From NCBI GenBank assembly GCA_023413555.1, contig JAEZPG010000015.1, forward strand, positions 1 through 48,546: a DNA stretch of 48,546 nt, given 5' to 3'. Position numbers and translations under genes: made by a program. The notes beneath the pieces were generated by a model that was given only the letters and a program-made list of their open reading frames with translations, had not been told where the DNA came from and searched no databases. This stretch comes from Bacillota bacterium (GTDB lineage Bacteria > Bacillota > Clostridia > Lachnospirales > Lachnospiraceae). Below, in pieces: positions 8,888 to 17,847 of this stretch. How positions within the stretch are numbered: position 1 is the stretch's first letter; every line of letters starts with the position of its first letter.

Positions 8888-9514
8888 ATGGGAGTTACAA
8901 TCCATACCGTGGTAGTAGGGCCGATTCAGACCAACTGTTATCTAGTAACGAATGAGGAAACTTTTGAGACGATTTGCGTGGATCCCGGTGATAGTGCAGA
9001 GAGAATTATCGAAAAGATTATCAAAGAACGACTGAGACTCGTAGGAATTTTGCTAACACATGGACACTTTGATCACATTATGGCAGCTCAACAAATACGA
9101 GACTATTTTAAAGTTGAGATATATGCCAATGAGCAGGAGAAGAACTTACTTGCCTCTCCAGAGTTAAATCAATCTCTTAATTTTATCAGAGAGGCTACCT
9201 CATTGACTGCGGATAAATGGCTGACTGACAGCCAAGAATTCAGCTTGGCAGGACTATCAATTACCGCCATTGCAACTCCAGGTCATACAGAAGGGGGAAT
9301 GTGTTACTATTTCCCTAAAGAGAATATGTTGCTAAGTGGAGATACTCTATTCTGTGGAAGCATGGGTAGGTCTGATCTTCCTACAGGTGATTATCAAGAT
9401 TTGGTTTCTTCAATAAAAGACAAATTATTCGTGCTTCCTGACAACACAAAGGTGTTTCCGGGGCATGATGTTGACACAACGATTGGATATGAAAAAGAGG
9501 AATTTATATTATGA
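8888..9514 (+). CDS. MBL-fold metallo-hydrolase (glyoxalase II-like)
   Basis: Metallo-beta-lactamase fold hydrolase of 208 aa. The metal motif HGHFDH is at 58-63, followed by PGHTEGGM, SGDTLFCGSMGRSD and VFPGHDVDTT, the arrangement of glyoxalase II-like proteins, though the C-terminal substrate domain of true glyoxalase II is absent. The substrate is unknown. The start at 8888 is preceded by AAAGGAGG, which overlaps the relA stop; a longer in-frame reading would begin inside relA without a ribosome site. The stop overlaps the next start by ATGA, so translation is coupled to hemZ. The relA-MBL-hemZ-hisS order recurs in Clostridia. Confidence 0.9.
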   Translation: MGVTIHTVVVGPIQTNCYLVTNEETFETICVDPGDSAERIIEKIIKERLRLVGILLTHGHFDHIMAAQQIRDYFKVEIYANEQEKNLLASPELNQSLNFIREATSLTADKWLTDSQEFSLAGLSITAIATPGHTEGGMCYYFPKENMLLSGDTLFCGSMGRSDLPTGDYQDLVSSIKDKLFVLPDNTKVFPGHDVDTTIGYEKEEFIL

Positions 9515-10977
9515 TTTATATAAAACGCTCTAGAGATGAGTTTGAATATGAGGTACGTGGTCTGACTATGGCATTTTTCCATGGGGAAAAGATAGGGACT
9601 AAGAATGAAGAACAAACGATGGAGCCTAAAGATTTAACGATAGATATAACTCTTGATGAGCAAAAGATAGGTATTTCATTTATTAAAAATGAGATACCTA
9701 TCTTACTGCTAGAGAGGGAGGCTGATTTAAATCATCGGCCAGAGTATAAAAATATACTAAAGCAATTGCTTTACCAAGGCTTATCTAAGATCACTGGTAA
9801 GGAACTTCCATGGGGAACCTTAACAGGGGTAAGACCTATTAAGTTGGCGCTGACACAATTAGAAGCAGGTCATAGCAAAGAAGAAATTGGAGAGTACTTT
9901 AAGGAGCATTATCTATGCTCTAAGGAAAAGACAGATATTAGCCTAGAGATAGCCACTCGCGAACTTGACATTTTAAGTAAGATAGATTATAAAAATGGTT
10001 ATAGTGTATATATAGGTATTCCGTTTTGCCCCACTACCTGTCTGTACTGCTCTTTTACGTCCTATTCCATTGGAGCTTATCGAGATTATGTAGATGGTTA
10101 TCTGGATGCTTTGTTTAGGGAAATTGATTACGCTAGACAAGCTCTACCGGATAAAAAACTAATTTCTATCTATATCGGTGGAGGAACACCGACTACCTTA
10201 AATGAAGAGCAGTTAGAGAGACTTTTGATAAAAGTCGTGAATAATTTTCGTATGTCTACTGTCAGTGAATTTACTGTAGAAGCGGGTAGACCTGACAGCA
10301 TTACCTATGAGAAACTTCGTTTACTAAAGAAATATGGAGTGACTAGAATATCCATTAATCCTCAAACGATGAACCAGAAAACTCTGGATATTATCGGAAG
10401 ACGTCATACTATTACGCAGATAGAGGATGCATTTCTTATGGCCAGGGAATTGGGTCACACCAATATTAATATGGATTTGATTATCGGTTTACCGGGAGAG
10501 GACGTAGAGGAAGTTGACTATACGCTGTCCAGAATGGAGCAGTTAAAACCGGAAAACCTGACGATTCATACTTTAGCTATAAAGAGAGCCGCTAATTTAA
10601 ATATCTACAGAGAGAGGTATCAGGATCTTCATTTTGTAGATGCCAGTCAGATGTTTCAAAGAACACAGAGTTTTGTAAATCAGCATGGATATGTTCCATA
10701 TTATTTATATCGTCAAAAGAATATGTCAGATAATTTGGAGAATGTCGGATATGCAAAGCCTGGAATGGAGTGTATCTATAATATCCTGATTATGGAGGAA
10801 AAACAGACTATTCTAGCACTTGGAGCTGGTGCTTCTTCCAAATTTGTATTCCATCATGAGGGACGGATTGAACGAGTGGAAAATGTGAAGGATGTAAAAG
10901 AGTATATTGCACGAATTGATGAAATGATGGATAGAAAAAAGAATTTTATTGAGAAGGTGTATTATGGGGGGAACTGA
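9511..10977 (+). CDS. hemZ: Radical SAM protein HemZ (coproporphyrinogen dehydrogenase-like)
   Basis: Radical SAM enzyme of the HemN/HemZ group, 488 aa. The iron-sulfur motif CPTTCLYC places ligands at C173, C177 and C180, and GGGTPTTL is the SAM-binding glycine motif. A roughly 160-residue N-terminal extension, including WGTLTGVRPIKL, is characteristic of HemZ rather than HemN. HemZ is annotated as anaerobic coproporphyrinogen III dehydrogenase, but no other haem genes are in this window, so the substrate here is uncertain. The start overlaps the stop of the upstream gene (ATGA) and its own stop overlaps the next start, indicating tight co-translation. Confidence 0.9.
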   Translation: MIYIKRSRDEFEYEVRGLTMAFFHGEKIGTKNEEQTMEPKDLTIDITLDEQKIGISFIKNEIPILLLEREADLNHRPEYKNILKQLLYQGLSKITGKELPWGTLTGVRPIKLALTQLEAGHSKEEIGEYFKEHYLCSKEKTDISLEIATRELDILSKIDYKNGYSVYIGIPFCPTTCLYCSFTSYSIGAYRDYVDGYLDALFREIDYARQALPDKKLISIYIGGGTPTTLNEEQLERLLIKVVNNFRMSTVSEFTVEAGRPDSITYEKLRLLKKYGVTRISINPQTMNQKTLDIIGRRHTITQIEDAFLMARELGHTNINMDLIIGLPGEDVEEVDYTLSRMEQLKPENLTIHTLAIKRAANLNIYRERYQDLHFVDASQMFQRTQSFVNQHGYVPYYLYRQKNMSDNLENVGYAKPGMECIYNILIMEEKQTILALGAGASSKFVFHHEGRIERVENVKDVKEYIARIDEMMDRKKNFIEKVYYGGN

Positions 10978-11600
10978 TGCAAACTCAAGATTATAACAGT
11001 ATCAATCTGATGGATAACAATCTTATTATGGATGATTTTAAGGATGCTGTGGATCATGGCATATTAGTGAGTAATCTGGCGAAATTAATCGCCAGAGAGC
11101 TCGGATATGATGAGGGATTTTGTCATGATATAGCCATAGCAGGCTTACTTCATGATGTGGGAAAGCTTCGTCTTAGTAAATACCTATATGGAAGAAGAAA
11201 AGATACTCTTCACATTGAAGAAATGAAGTATGTTAGGATGCATTCTACCTTTAGTTATGATATATTAAAAACTGAAGAGTATGATGAATTTATATTACAA
11301 AGTGTTTATCATCATCATGAGAATTACGATGGTTCTGGCTATCCAGATAATCTGATTGGGTCAGCTATCCCTATTGGTGCCAGAATCCTTCGAACTTGCG
11401 ATGTGTTTGCTGCTTTGGTTTCTGAACGTCCCTATCGAGATGCATTTGATGTAGATACTGCAGTTGAATTAATGATAGATGAAGTAAAGAATTTTGATAT
11501 GTGTATTTTTCTGGCTTTTCAGAGAGTGGTACATAGTAGAGATTTTGGTGTGATAAGGGAACATGTTGCCTTAAGTCAAATATCTACTGAGGTCAAATAA
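10977..11600 (+). CDS. HD-GYP domain protein, possible c-di-GMP phosphodiesterase
   Basis: A 207-aa protein that is essentially one HD-GYP domain without a sensor. The metal motif HDVGK begins at H59, and HHENYDGSGYP (113-123) carries both the conserved histidines and the GYP signature. PIGARILRTCDVFAALVSERPYR follows as in the family. HD-GYP proteins hydrolyse cyclic di-GMP or related dinucleotides; activity here is inferred. The ATG shares a base with the hemZ stop and has a GGGGGG ribosome site. Its place inside a relA-hisS-aspS operon is worth noting. Confidence 0.85.
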   Translation: MQTQDYNSINLMDNNLIMDDFKDAVDHGILVSNLAKLIARELGYDEGFCHDIAIAGLLHDVGKLRLSKYLYGRRKDTLHIEEMKYVRMHSTFSYDILKTEEYDEFILQSVYHHHENYDGSGYPDNLIGSAIPIGARILRTCDVFAALVSERPYRDAFDVDTAVELMIDEVKNFDMCIFLAFQRVVHSRDFGVIREHVALSQISTEVK

Positions 11601-11620
11601 ATTCTAGGAGGAGATATTAC

Positions 11621-12865
11621 ATGATTACCCAAAGACCAAAAGGAACTCAAGACTGGTATGGTGCTAATATGCACAGACGTACTATCATTGAGGCAAAAGC
11701 AAGAAAACTTTGCAAGGCTTATAACATAAAAGAAGTCATCACACCTGTATTTGAACATACCGTTCTTTTTCAGAGAGGCGTTGGAGAAACAACTGATGTT
11801 GTGCAAAAGGAAATGTATACCTTTGAAGATAAAGGAAACAGAAGTGTAACGCTAAAACCAGAGGGAACCGCAGGTGTGATTCGAGCCTATTTAGAAAACA
11901 GTCTTTTTGCTGAGCCACAACCAACAAAACTATTTTATGTGACCCCTGCCTTCCGCTATGAACAGCCAGAAAGTGGACGTCTTCGTCAACATCACCAGTT
12001 TGGTGTGGAGTTTGTAGGAAGCAAGAGTCCACTGGCAGAAGTGGAATTAATTACTTTAATTACTACCCTAATCAAAGAGTTGGGATTAAAAAATGCCAAG
12101 CTTCACATTAACAGTATTGGCTGTGCTAATTGTAGAAAAGTCTATAATGATGCCTTAAAAGCTTATTTGGAAGAAAGAAAAGAAGAACTCTGTCCTACCT
12201 GTTTAGAGCGTATGGAGAAGAATCCTCTTCGTGTTATTGATTGTAAGGTTTCTGGCTGTAAAGAGATAGTGGCGAAGGCTCCTAGAACCATTGAGTATTT
12301 AGATGAGGAATGTAAGGAACATTTTGATGAATTACAATCGTTACTTACTCAGTTAAAGATACCTTATGAGATTGATACCGGCATTGTACGAGGGTTAGAT
12401 TACTATACCAAAACAGTATTCGAGTTTGTTAATGAGGATGGCTTTACTCTTTGTGGTGGAGGCCGATATGATAATCTAGTGCATGAGATAGACGGGAAGT
12501 TAGAGATTCCATCGGTAGGCTTTGGTATGGGAATCGAGAGAATCCTGTATTTCATTGATCAGGATAAGGTGGATCTGGGTGAGGAGGAGAAACCACAGCT
12601 TTATGTTGGTATCCTTGGAAAAGAAGCCAAAGCCACGGCGTATCAAATTGTAACGGATCTGCGTAATCAAGGGATTATTGTAGAAACTGATTATATGGAT
12701 CGAAGTGTAAAGGCTCAGATGAAATATGCCAATAAATTAATGGCTGAAAACACAATTATTCTAGGAGAAGATGAAATTAATTCCAACCAGGCTGTTATTA
12801 AGAACATGGAATCCCATGAGGAGACCACAGTTGCAATTGATGAGATAGTAAACTATTTTAAATAA
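11621..12865 (+). CDS. hisS: Histidyl-tRNA synthetase
   Basis: Class II aminoacyl-tRNA synthetase charging tRNA(His), 414 aa as expected. Motif 2 reads FRYEQPESGRLRQHHQFGVE, the histidine-binding signature GLDYYTKTVFEF lies near 256-268, and motif 3 is GFGMGIERIL. The C-terminal anticodon-binding domain occupies about the last 90 residues. AGGAGGAGATATTAC precedes the ATG. It follows the HD-GYP gene by 20 bases and precedes aspS by 13, so it is part of the relA operon. I found no T-box in front of it. Confidence 0.97.
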   Translation: MITQRPKGTQDWYGANMHRRTIIEAKARKLCKAYNIKEVITPVFEHTVLFQRGVGETTDVVQKEMYTFEDKGNRSVTLKPEGTAGVIRAYLENSLFAEPQPTKLFYVTPAFRYEQPESGRLRQHHQFGVEFVGSKSPLAEVELITLITTLIKELGLKNAKLHINSIGCANCRKVYNDALKAYLEERKEELCPTCLERMEKNPLRVIDCKVSGCKEIVAKAPRTIEYLDEECKEHFDELQSLLTQLKIPYEIDTGIVRGLDYYTKTVFEFVNEDGFTLCGGGRYDNLVHEIDGKLEIPSVGFGMGIERILYFIDQDKVDLGEEEKPQLYVGILGKEAKATAYQIVTDLRNQGIIVETDYMDRSVKAQMKYANKLMAENTIILGEDEINSNQAVIKNMESHEETTVAIDEIVNYFK

Positions 12866-12878
12866 AGGAGATCTTTAT

Positions 12879-14675
12879 ATGGCAGAATCAATGAAGGGCT
12901 TGCACAGAAGTCATAGATGTACAGAGGTTACCACTGCTGATATCGGTAAGGAAGTAACCTTAATGGGATGGGTACAGAAAAACCGTAACAAGGGAGGACT
13001 AGTATTTCTAGACCTGAGAGACCGTTCTGGAATAATGCAAGTTATTTTTGAAGAGAATGAAGTTGACCCTGAAGTATTTGAAAAAGCAGGACGTCTTAGA
13101 AGTGAATTTGTAGTTGCAGTAGTTGGTAAGGTAGAAGCGCGTTCAGGTGCAACTAATGAGAATTTGACTACTGGTGCCATCGAAGTTCGCGCTACTCAGT
13201 TACGTATCCTGTCTGAAGCGGAAACCCCACCTTTCCAGGTAGAGGAAAATAGTAAGACAAAAGATGAGCTCCGTCTGAAATATCGCTATATTGATTTAAG
13301 AAGACCAGATTTACAGAGAAATATTATGATGCGTAGTAAGGTTGCAACCTTGGTTCGCCAATTTTTATCTGAGGAAGGCTTCCTTGAGATTGAGACACCT
13401 ATATTAAACAAGAGTACTCCAGAAGGTGCCAGAGATTATTTGGTACCAAGCCGTGTACATCCAGGTAATTTCTATGCGCTGCCACAGTCTCCACAGCTAT
13501 TTAAACAGCTTCTTATGTGCTCTGGCTTTGACCGATATTTCCAGTTAGCCAAATGCTTTAGAGATGAAGACTTAAGAGCAGACCGTCAGCCTGAATTTAC
13601 CCAGATTGATATGGAGTTATCCTTTGTGGACGTCGATGATGTAATCAATGTAAATGAACGTCTGTTACAGCGTGTGTTTAAAGATATTCTTGGGGTGGAA
13701 ATAAGCCTTCCAATCCAGAGAATGTCTTATAAAGAAGCAATGGATCGTTTTGGTTCCGATAAACCAGATACCCGTTTTGGTATGGAACTAAAAAATGTAT
13801 CGGAGGTAGTGAAAAACTGTGGTTTTTCGGTTTTTACAGGAGCGCTTAATAATGGCGGTTCTGTAAGAGGCATTAATGCTTTAAATCAGGGGACTATGCC
13901 ACGTAAAAAGATAGATGCTTTAGTGGATTATGCGAAAGATTTTGGTGCAAAGGGACTTGCTTATTTGGCAATCAATGAAGATGGCACTTACAAATCCTCC
14001 TTTGCCAAATTCATGACAGAGGAAGAATTAGATGCGTTAGTAAAAGCAATGGAAGGTAAACCTGGAGATCTTCTGTTATTTGCAGCGGATGAAGATGATG
14101 TAGTTTTTGCCGTTTTAGGAAACCTTCGTTTAGAGTTAGCAAAACAACTTGACTTATTAAATAAAAATGAGTTCAAATTCTTATGGGTAACCGAGTTTCC
14201 TTTATTAGAGTACTCCAAAGAGCAGGGTAGATATGTAGCGATGCACCATCCGTTTACTATGCCAATGGAAGAGGATTTAGCTTTTATTGACACAGATCCT
14301 GGAAGGGTTCGTGCGAAAGCATATGATATCGTTTTAAATGGTACTGAGATTGGTGGAGGCTCTGTTCGTATCTTCCAGAACCACATTCAGGAGAAGATGT
14401 TTGATGTATTAGGCTTTACGAAAGAGCAGGCTTATGAGCAGTTTGGTTTCCTTCTCAATGCTTTTAAATACGGAGTGCCGCCACACGCTGGATTGGCTTA
14501 CGGTTTAGACAGACTGATTATGCTAATGGCAAAAGAGGATTCCATACGTGAAGTTATGGCATTTCCAAAGGTAAAGGATGCTTCTTGCCTTTTGACGGAT
14601 GCGCCTAATACTGTTGATCCAAAGCAATTAGAAGAATTAGAGATAGCTATTGTAGAGAAAATGCAAGTGAAATAA
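12879..14675 (+). CDS. aspS: Aspartyl-tRNA synthetase, bacterial type
   Basis: Class IIb synthetase of 598 aa with the bacterial architecture: an N-terminal OB-fold anticodon domain (GWVQKNRNKGGLVFLDLRD), the catalytic core with FRDEDLRADRQPEFTQID, a GAD insertion domain at about 290-420, and motif 3 GLAYGLDRLIML. AAAGGAG precedes the ATG. This is the first of two aspartyl-tRNA synthetases in the window; the archaeal-type copy at 32156 sits with gatCAB. The usual division of labour would give this one tRNA(Asp) and the other tRNA(Asn), which is inference here. It ends the relA operon. Confidence 0.96.
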   Translation: MAESMKGLHRSHRCTEVTTADIGKEVTLMGWVQKNRNKGGLVFLDLRDRSGIMQVIFEENEVDPEVFEKAGRLRSEFVVAVVGKVEARSGATNENLTTGAIEVRATQLRILSEAETPPFQVEENSKTKDELRLKYRYIDLRRPDLQRNIMMRSKVATLVRQFLSEEGFLEIETPILNKSTPEGARDYLVPSRVHPGNFYALPQSPQLFKQLLMCSGFDRYFQLAKCFRDEDLRADRQPEFTQIDMELSFVDVDDVINVNERLLQRVFKDILGVEISLPIQRMSYKEAMDRFGSDKPDTRFGMELKNVSEVVKNCGFSVFTGALNNGGSVRGINALNQGTMPRKKIDALVDYAKDFGAKGLAYLAINEDGTYKSSFAKFMTEEELDALVKAMEGKPGDLLLFAADEDDVVFAVLGNLRLELAKQLDLLNKNEFKFLWVTEFPLLEYSKEQGRYVAMHHPFTMPMEEDLAFIDTDPGRVRAKAYDIVLNGTEIGGGSVRIFQNHIQEKMFDVLGFTKEQAYEQFGFLLNAFKYGVPPHAGLAYGLDRLIMLMAKEDSIREVMAFPKVKDASCLLTDAPNTVDPKQLEELEIAIVEKMQVK

Positions 14676-14686
14676 TTGAGACTTTA

Positions 14687-14730
14687 GACAGCTTAGATAG
14701 CCATGAAGGGGTATATAAGCTGTCTTTCTA
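14687..14730 (+). terminator. Probable terminator after aspS
   Basis: A 9-bp stem GACAGCTTA/TAAGCTGTC (14687-14695 with 14716-14724), with a short T-rich tail (TTTCTA). The tail is weak, so read-through into the next gene is possible. Confidence 0.55.
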
Positions 14731-14746
14731 CTTAAAAGGAGGACCA

Positions 14747-15013
14747 ATGAACAGGATAATTGTACTAGTAGTATATCTGGCATTACTAAATGTAATTGGC
14801 TTTATCGTCATGGGAGTGGATAAGAGAAAAGCAGTGAAGCACAAGTGGAGGATTCCTGAAAAGACATTATTTCTTGTAGCCATTCTTGGAGGTAGTCTTG
14901 GAGGGATATTTGGTATGCAACTATTTCGCCATAAAACAAAGCATACGCACTTCATAATAGGCTTTCCAGCAATTTTCATAATTCAAGTCCTAATAATTAC
15001 ATATTTATGGTAA
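14747..15013 (+). CDS. DUF1294 small membrane protein
   Basis: An 88-aa protein with a hydrophobic N-terminal helix (about 4-22), the DUF1294 signature MGVDKRKAVKHKWRIPEKT, a second helix (about 45-60) containing GGSLGGIFGM, the FRHKTKH motif and a C-terminal helix. The family is widespread in bacteria and its function is unknown. AAAAGGAGGACCA precedes the ATG. It lies 71 bases downstream of aspS past a weak terminator and immediately upstream of the cold-shock promoter. Confidence 0.85.
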   Translation: MNRIIVLVVYLALLNVIGFIVMGVDKRKAVKHKWRIPEKTLFLVAILGGSLGGIFGMQLFRHKTKHTHFIIGFPAIFIIQVLIITYLW

Positions 15014-15025
15014 AATAAATAATGT

Positions 15026-15054
15026 TTGACAGTTTTAATAAAAAATGGTATTAT
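15026..15054 (+). promoter_or_regulatory. Promoter of the cold-shock gene
   Basis: Consensus -35 TTGACA (15026-15031), 17 bases, then TATTAT (15049-15054). It gives a leader of about 45 bases before the ATG at 15106. Confidence 0.85.
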
Positions 15055-15105
15055 TATCTTGTTGTATAAGCAACGTAATATTTATTTTTTTTGGAGGAAT
15101 TACAC

Positions 15106-15306
15106 ATGAACAAAGGTACTGTAAAGTGGTTTAATAACCAAAAAGGTTTTGGTTTCATCTCTGATGAAGCAGGAAATGATGTTTTCGTGCATTACACAGG
15201 CTTAAACATGGAAGGATTCAAATCTCTTGCTGAAGGCCAGGCTGTAGAATACGACGTAGTGAATGGAGAAAAAGGACCACAAGCTACAAACGTAACACTT
15301 TTATAA
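15106..15306 (+). CDS. csp: Cold-shock protein (CspA/CspB family)
   Basis: A 66-aa single cold-shock domain, an RNA/ssDNA chaperone. RNP1 is KGFGFI and RNP2 is DVFVHY. The start at 15106 is preceded by TTGGAGGAATTACAC; a longer reading from 15091 begins inside that ribosome site and is rejected. It has its own near-consensus promoter and terminator, so it is a single-gene unit. Confidence 0.96.
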   Translation: MNKGTVKWFNNQKGFGFISDEAGNDVFVHYTGLNMEGFKSLAEGQAVEYDVVNGEKGPQATNVTLL

Positions 15307-15398
15307 TCAATCTGTAGTTTACAGTGTACCTTTTACGCTTCGATTTGTGTTTCACATAATAAAGAGTTTAGGTTATATTGTTACAAACTAGATGATTA

Positions 15399-15431
15399 AG
15401 GAGTTCTGCTATTGCAGAGCTCCTATTTTTT
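15399..15431 (+). terminator. Intrinsic terminator of the cold-shock gene
   Basis: An 11-bp stem AGGAGTTCTGC/GCAGAGCTCCT (15399-15409 with 15414-15424, one wobble), TATT loop, then a run of six T. Confidence 0.88.
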
Positions 15432-15517
15432 GCTCCGTGAAGCAGAAAATTAGTGAGAATCTTAGGTGAGATGCAAAATGAAGTGTTAACAATGAAAATT
15501 AATGTATCTGTTAGTAG

Positions 15518-15546
15518 TTGTCAACATTAATATTTTTGGATAAAAT
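15518..15546 (+). promoter_or_regulatory. Candidate promoter for the 15580-19752 genes
   Basis: TTGTCA (15518-15523), 17 bases, TAAAAT (15541-15546). It lies about 35 bases upstream of the first ATG of this group. The interval 15432-15517 shows nothing else. Confidence 0.5.
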
Positions 15547-15579
15547 GATACAATAGAATATTTTATGAAAGGAAGCATT

Positions 15580-16218
15580 ATGAAAGGTCGTTTCGATTTT
15601 GGGCATCCACAAATTGTAGCATATATTATGTCGGTAGCACTTCAAGCCTATGAAAAGGCCTTAGGTAATCAAAATGATCTGAACAGTAAAAACATGTATC
15701 AACAGCTTGGGCGTGGGAAGAAGTACATCCAGATGAAAGGAAGAGAATTACTGCCTAAAGGAATTTATCAATTTAGGAAGGAGGCGTATTTTCATCCTGC
15801 TGAACTTAAGGATATTGTGCCTTGTTGTGAATTGGTTTTTCTTCTTTCTCAGTCAGATGATCAGGATGGTGAACTATTGCCACTCCTAAGAACTGCCGTA
15901 ATGGATGGAACTAGGCAGTATATATCTGAGCAGATGCTACCAGCTCTTTATCATACCTTCGTAGGAGGGAAGCCTCCTTGTGTATCACCCTGTTTTGGTC
16001 CAGGACTATTCTCAACTCCTATGAGCGAGATGGAAGAGTATTACAATTATTTGCAGGTTACATCTGAATTGGCAACTTTGAAGGGCCATATGTTAGTACC
16101 GTTGTTCTCCTTTATAGGAGCAATTTATGGTTTAGAAGAAGGTATTCCAATTTCCACTTGTATTACATGTAAGGGGCAAAGCAACTGTAGATTTTGTATG
16201 ATGTGCCATGAATTATAG
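15580..16218 (+). CDS. Uncharacterised Cys-rich protein next to a corrinoid-activator-like gene
   Basis: A 212-aa soluble protein with no family I can name with confidence. The last 20 residues carry a cysteine cluster, CITCKGQSNCRFCMMC, spaced as C-x2-C-x5-C-x2-C-x2-C, suited to binding an iron-sulfur cluster or metal. There are further cysteines at PCCE and PPCVSPCFGPG. The start at 15580 has AAAGGA six bases upstream; an earlier in-frame ATG at 15565 lacks one. The next gene, 36 bases on, encodes a ferredoxin-ASKHA protein of the kind that reductively activates corrinoid methyltransferase systems, so a role in that chemistry is plausible but unproven. Confidence 0.75.
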   Translation: MKGRFDFGHPQIVAYIMSVALQAYEKALGNQNDLNSKNMYQQLGRGKKYIQMKGRELLPKGIYQFRKEAYFHPAELKDIVPCCELVFLLSQSDDQDGELLPLLRTAVMDGTRQYISEQMLPALYHTFVGGKPPCVSPCFGPGLFSTPMSEMEEYYNYLQVTSELATLKGHMLVPLFSFIGAIYGLEEGIPISTCITCKGQSNCRFCMMCHEL

Positions 16219-16254
16219 ATTGATCATGGTATTAAAGGGAGAAGGAATTTACTT

Positions 16255-17814
16255 GTGAATGTATTATTTATGCCATCCAATATACAAATATCAGTAGAAC
16301 CAGATACCACCGTGCTAGCTGCAATATATAAAACAGGGCTGTGGGTGGATGCACCCTGTGGTGGTCATGGAAATTGTGGGAAATGCCGAGTATTAGTGAC
16401 GAAAGGTAATTCTAAGGAGTATTCCATAGAGGAAATGAGATGCTTATCACAGGAGGAGAAAAACAAAGGAGTACGTCTTGCATGTAAGATGATAATAAAG
16501 GAAGATACCTGCGTCATCCTTTCCGATCTAGAGAACCAAGTAAACCAGTCGATGGAAGATATAAGAGTTTTAGATAAGGACCGTAAAAAATGTGAATATG
16601 GACTTGCTTTGGATATAGGAACAACAACAGTGGAATATATGGTCCTTAACATATTAGATGGCGCAGTGGTCTGTAAGGACCGATTTTATAATCCTCAAAG
16701 AAAATATGGTGCAGATGTTATTGCCAGAATTGGTGCTTGTCTGGATGATCAAAGTAAAGTACAGGAAATGTCCCATGAATTAATATCTACTTTAGAGGAA
16801 CGATTAAAGGATAAACTTTATTTACTAGACCTTAGTCCCAAATGTATTCGTAAGGCCGTGGTTGTGGCGAATACTGCAATGTGTCATTTTTTTACTGGCC
16901 ATAGTCCGGATAAACTTGCTAGGGCACCATTTCAGCCGGATTATTGGGGTGGAAACATTCAATTTACAGAAGAACTTGGACTTTCCTTGGCAGACAAGGC
17001 CACGGTTGAGATTCTTCCTATAGTGGGAGGTCATATCGGAGCTGATACTGTGGGATGTATGGCTGCACTGGAGTTTGATAAGATGACTGGTTTTCAGTTG
17101 CTTGTGGACATTGGTACAAATGGTGAGATAGTGTTAAAGGGATCAGATTGTTTGTTGGCGTGTTCTACTGCAGCCGGACCAGCTTTTGAAGGAGCTTGTA
17201 TGACCTATGGCATGTGTGCTTCACCTGGGGCTATTAATAAAGTCCTATATGGGGATAATGGGATAAGTTTCCACGTAGAAGGTAATGTAAGGCCTGTTGG
17301 TTTAAGTGGTACTGGAATTATTGATGCTGTTGCAACTATGCTTAAAGCTGGAATTATGGACAGTACAGGGTATCTTAAGGAGGAGTATTGTGTTGTGGAT
17401 CCTGTGACAGAACAGGAGGGCTATTGTCTATTTCAAGATAATCTGGGCGGAGTATATATTACTAGACAAGATATCAGGCAGTTACAGCTAGCCAAAGCAG
17501 CGATCAGTGCAGGAATAAAAACTCTTCTTAAGGTAGCAGAGGTGAAGATTGAGGACTTATCAGGAATTTTTATAGCAGGGGCATTTGGAACTCAACTAAA
17601 TCTGGAAAATGCTATGCAGCTGAAGTTGTTACCAACCATAGATATCACCCGTTATCATCAAATTGGTAATGGTGCCTTGTCGGGGGCTATGAAGCGTATA
17701 AGAAACCAAGTAACTATGGAGGAATTAAAGAGCCTGGCAAGCCAAGTCCAGCATATTGAATTGGCAGAAGATAAAGGGTTTAATCAAACCTTTCTTGACA
17801 ATATACAATTTTAA
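16255..17814 (+). CDS. Ferredoxin-ASKHA protein, RACo-like corrinoid activator (DUF4445)
   Basis: A 519-aa protein. The N-terminal [2Fe-2S] ferredoxin domain has ligands C35, C41, C44 and C77 (PCGGHGNCGKC, then RLAC). A linker leads to an ATP-binding ASKHA domain with LALDIGTTTVEY, VDIGTNGEIVL, CSTAAGPAFEGA and FIAGAFG. This is the architecture of RACo and RamA-like proteins, which use ATP to drive reduction of Co(II) corrinoid proteins. It begins with GTG at 16255 after GGGAGAAGGA. No corrinoid protein or methyltransferase gene is visible in the window, so its partner is unknown. Confidence 0.88.
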   Translation: MNVLFMPSNIQISVEPDTTVLAAIYKTGLWVDAPCGGHGNCGKCRVLVTKGNSKEYSIEEMRCLSQEEKNKGVRLACKMIIKEDTCVILSDLENQVNQSMEDIRVLDKDRKKCEYGLALDIGTTTVEYMVLNILDGAVVCKDRFYNPQRKYGADVIARIGACLDDQSKVQEMSHELISTLEERLKDKLYLLDLSPKCIRKAVVVANTAMCHFFTGHSPDKLARAPFQPDYWGGNIQFTEELGLSLADKATVEILPIVGGHIGADTVGCMAALEFDKMTGFQLLVDIGTNGEIVLKGSDCLLACSTAAGPAFEGACMTYGMCASPGAINKVLYGDNGISFHVEGNVRPVGLSGTGIIDAVATMLKAGIMDSTGYLKEEYCVVDPVTEQEGYCLFQDNLGGVYITRQDIRQLQLAKAAISAGIKTLLKVAEVKIEDLSGIFIAGAFGTQLNLENAMQLKLLPTIDITRYHQIGNGALSGAMKRIRNQVTMEELKSLASQVQHIELAEDKGFNQTFLDNIQF

Positions 17815-17847
17815 AATGTCGTTTTATGTACTTAAGGAGGAAGCAAT

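Noticed and set aside
11601..11620. T-box or other leader in front of hisS
   Set aside because: Only 20 bases separate the genes; no T-box core or terminator is present, so hisS is controlled with the relA operon.
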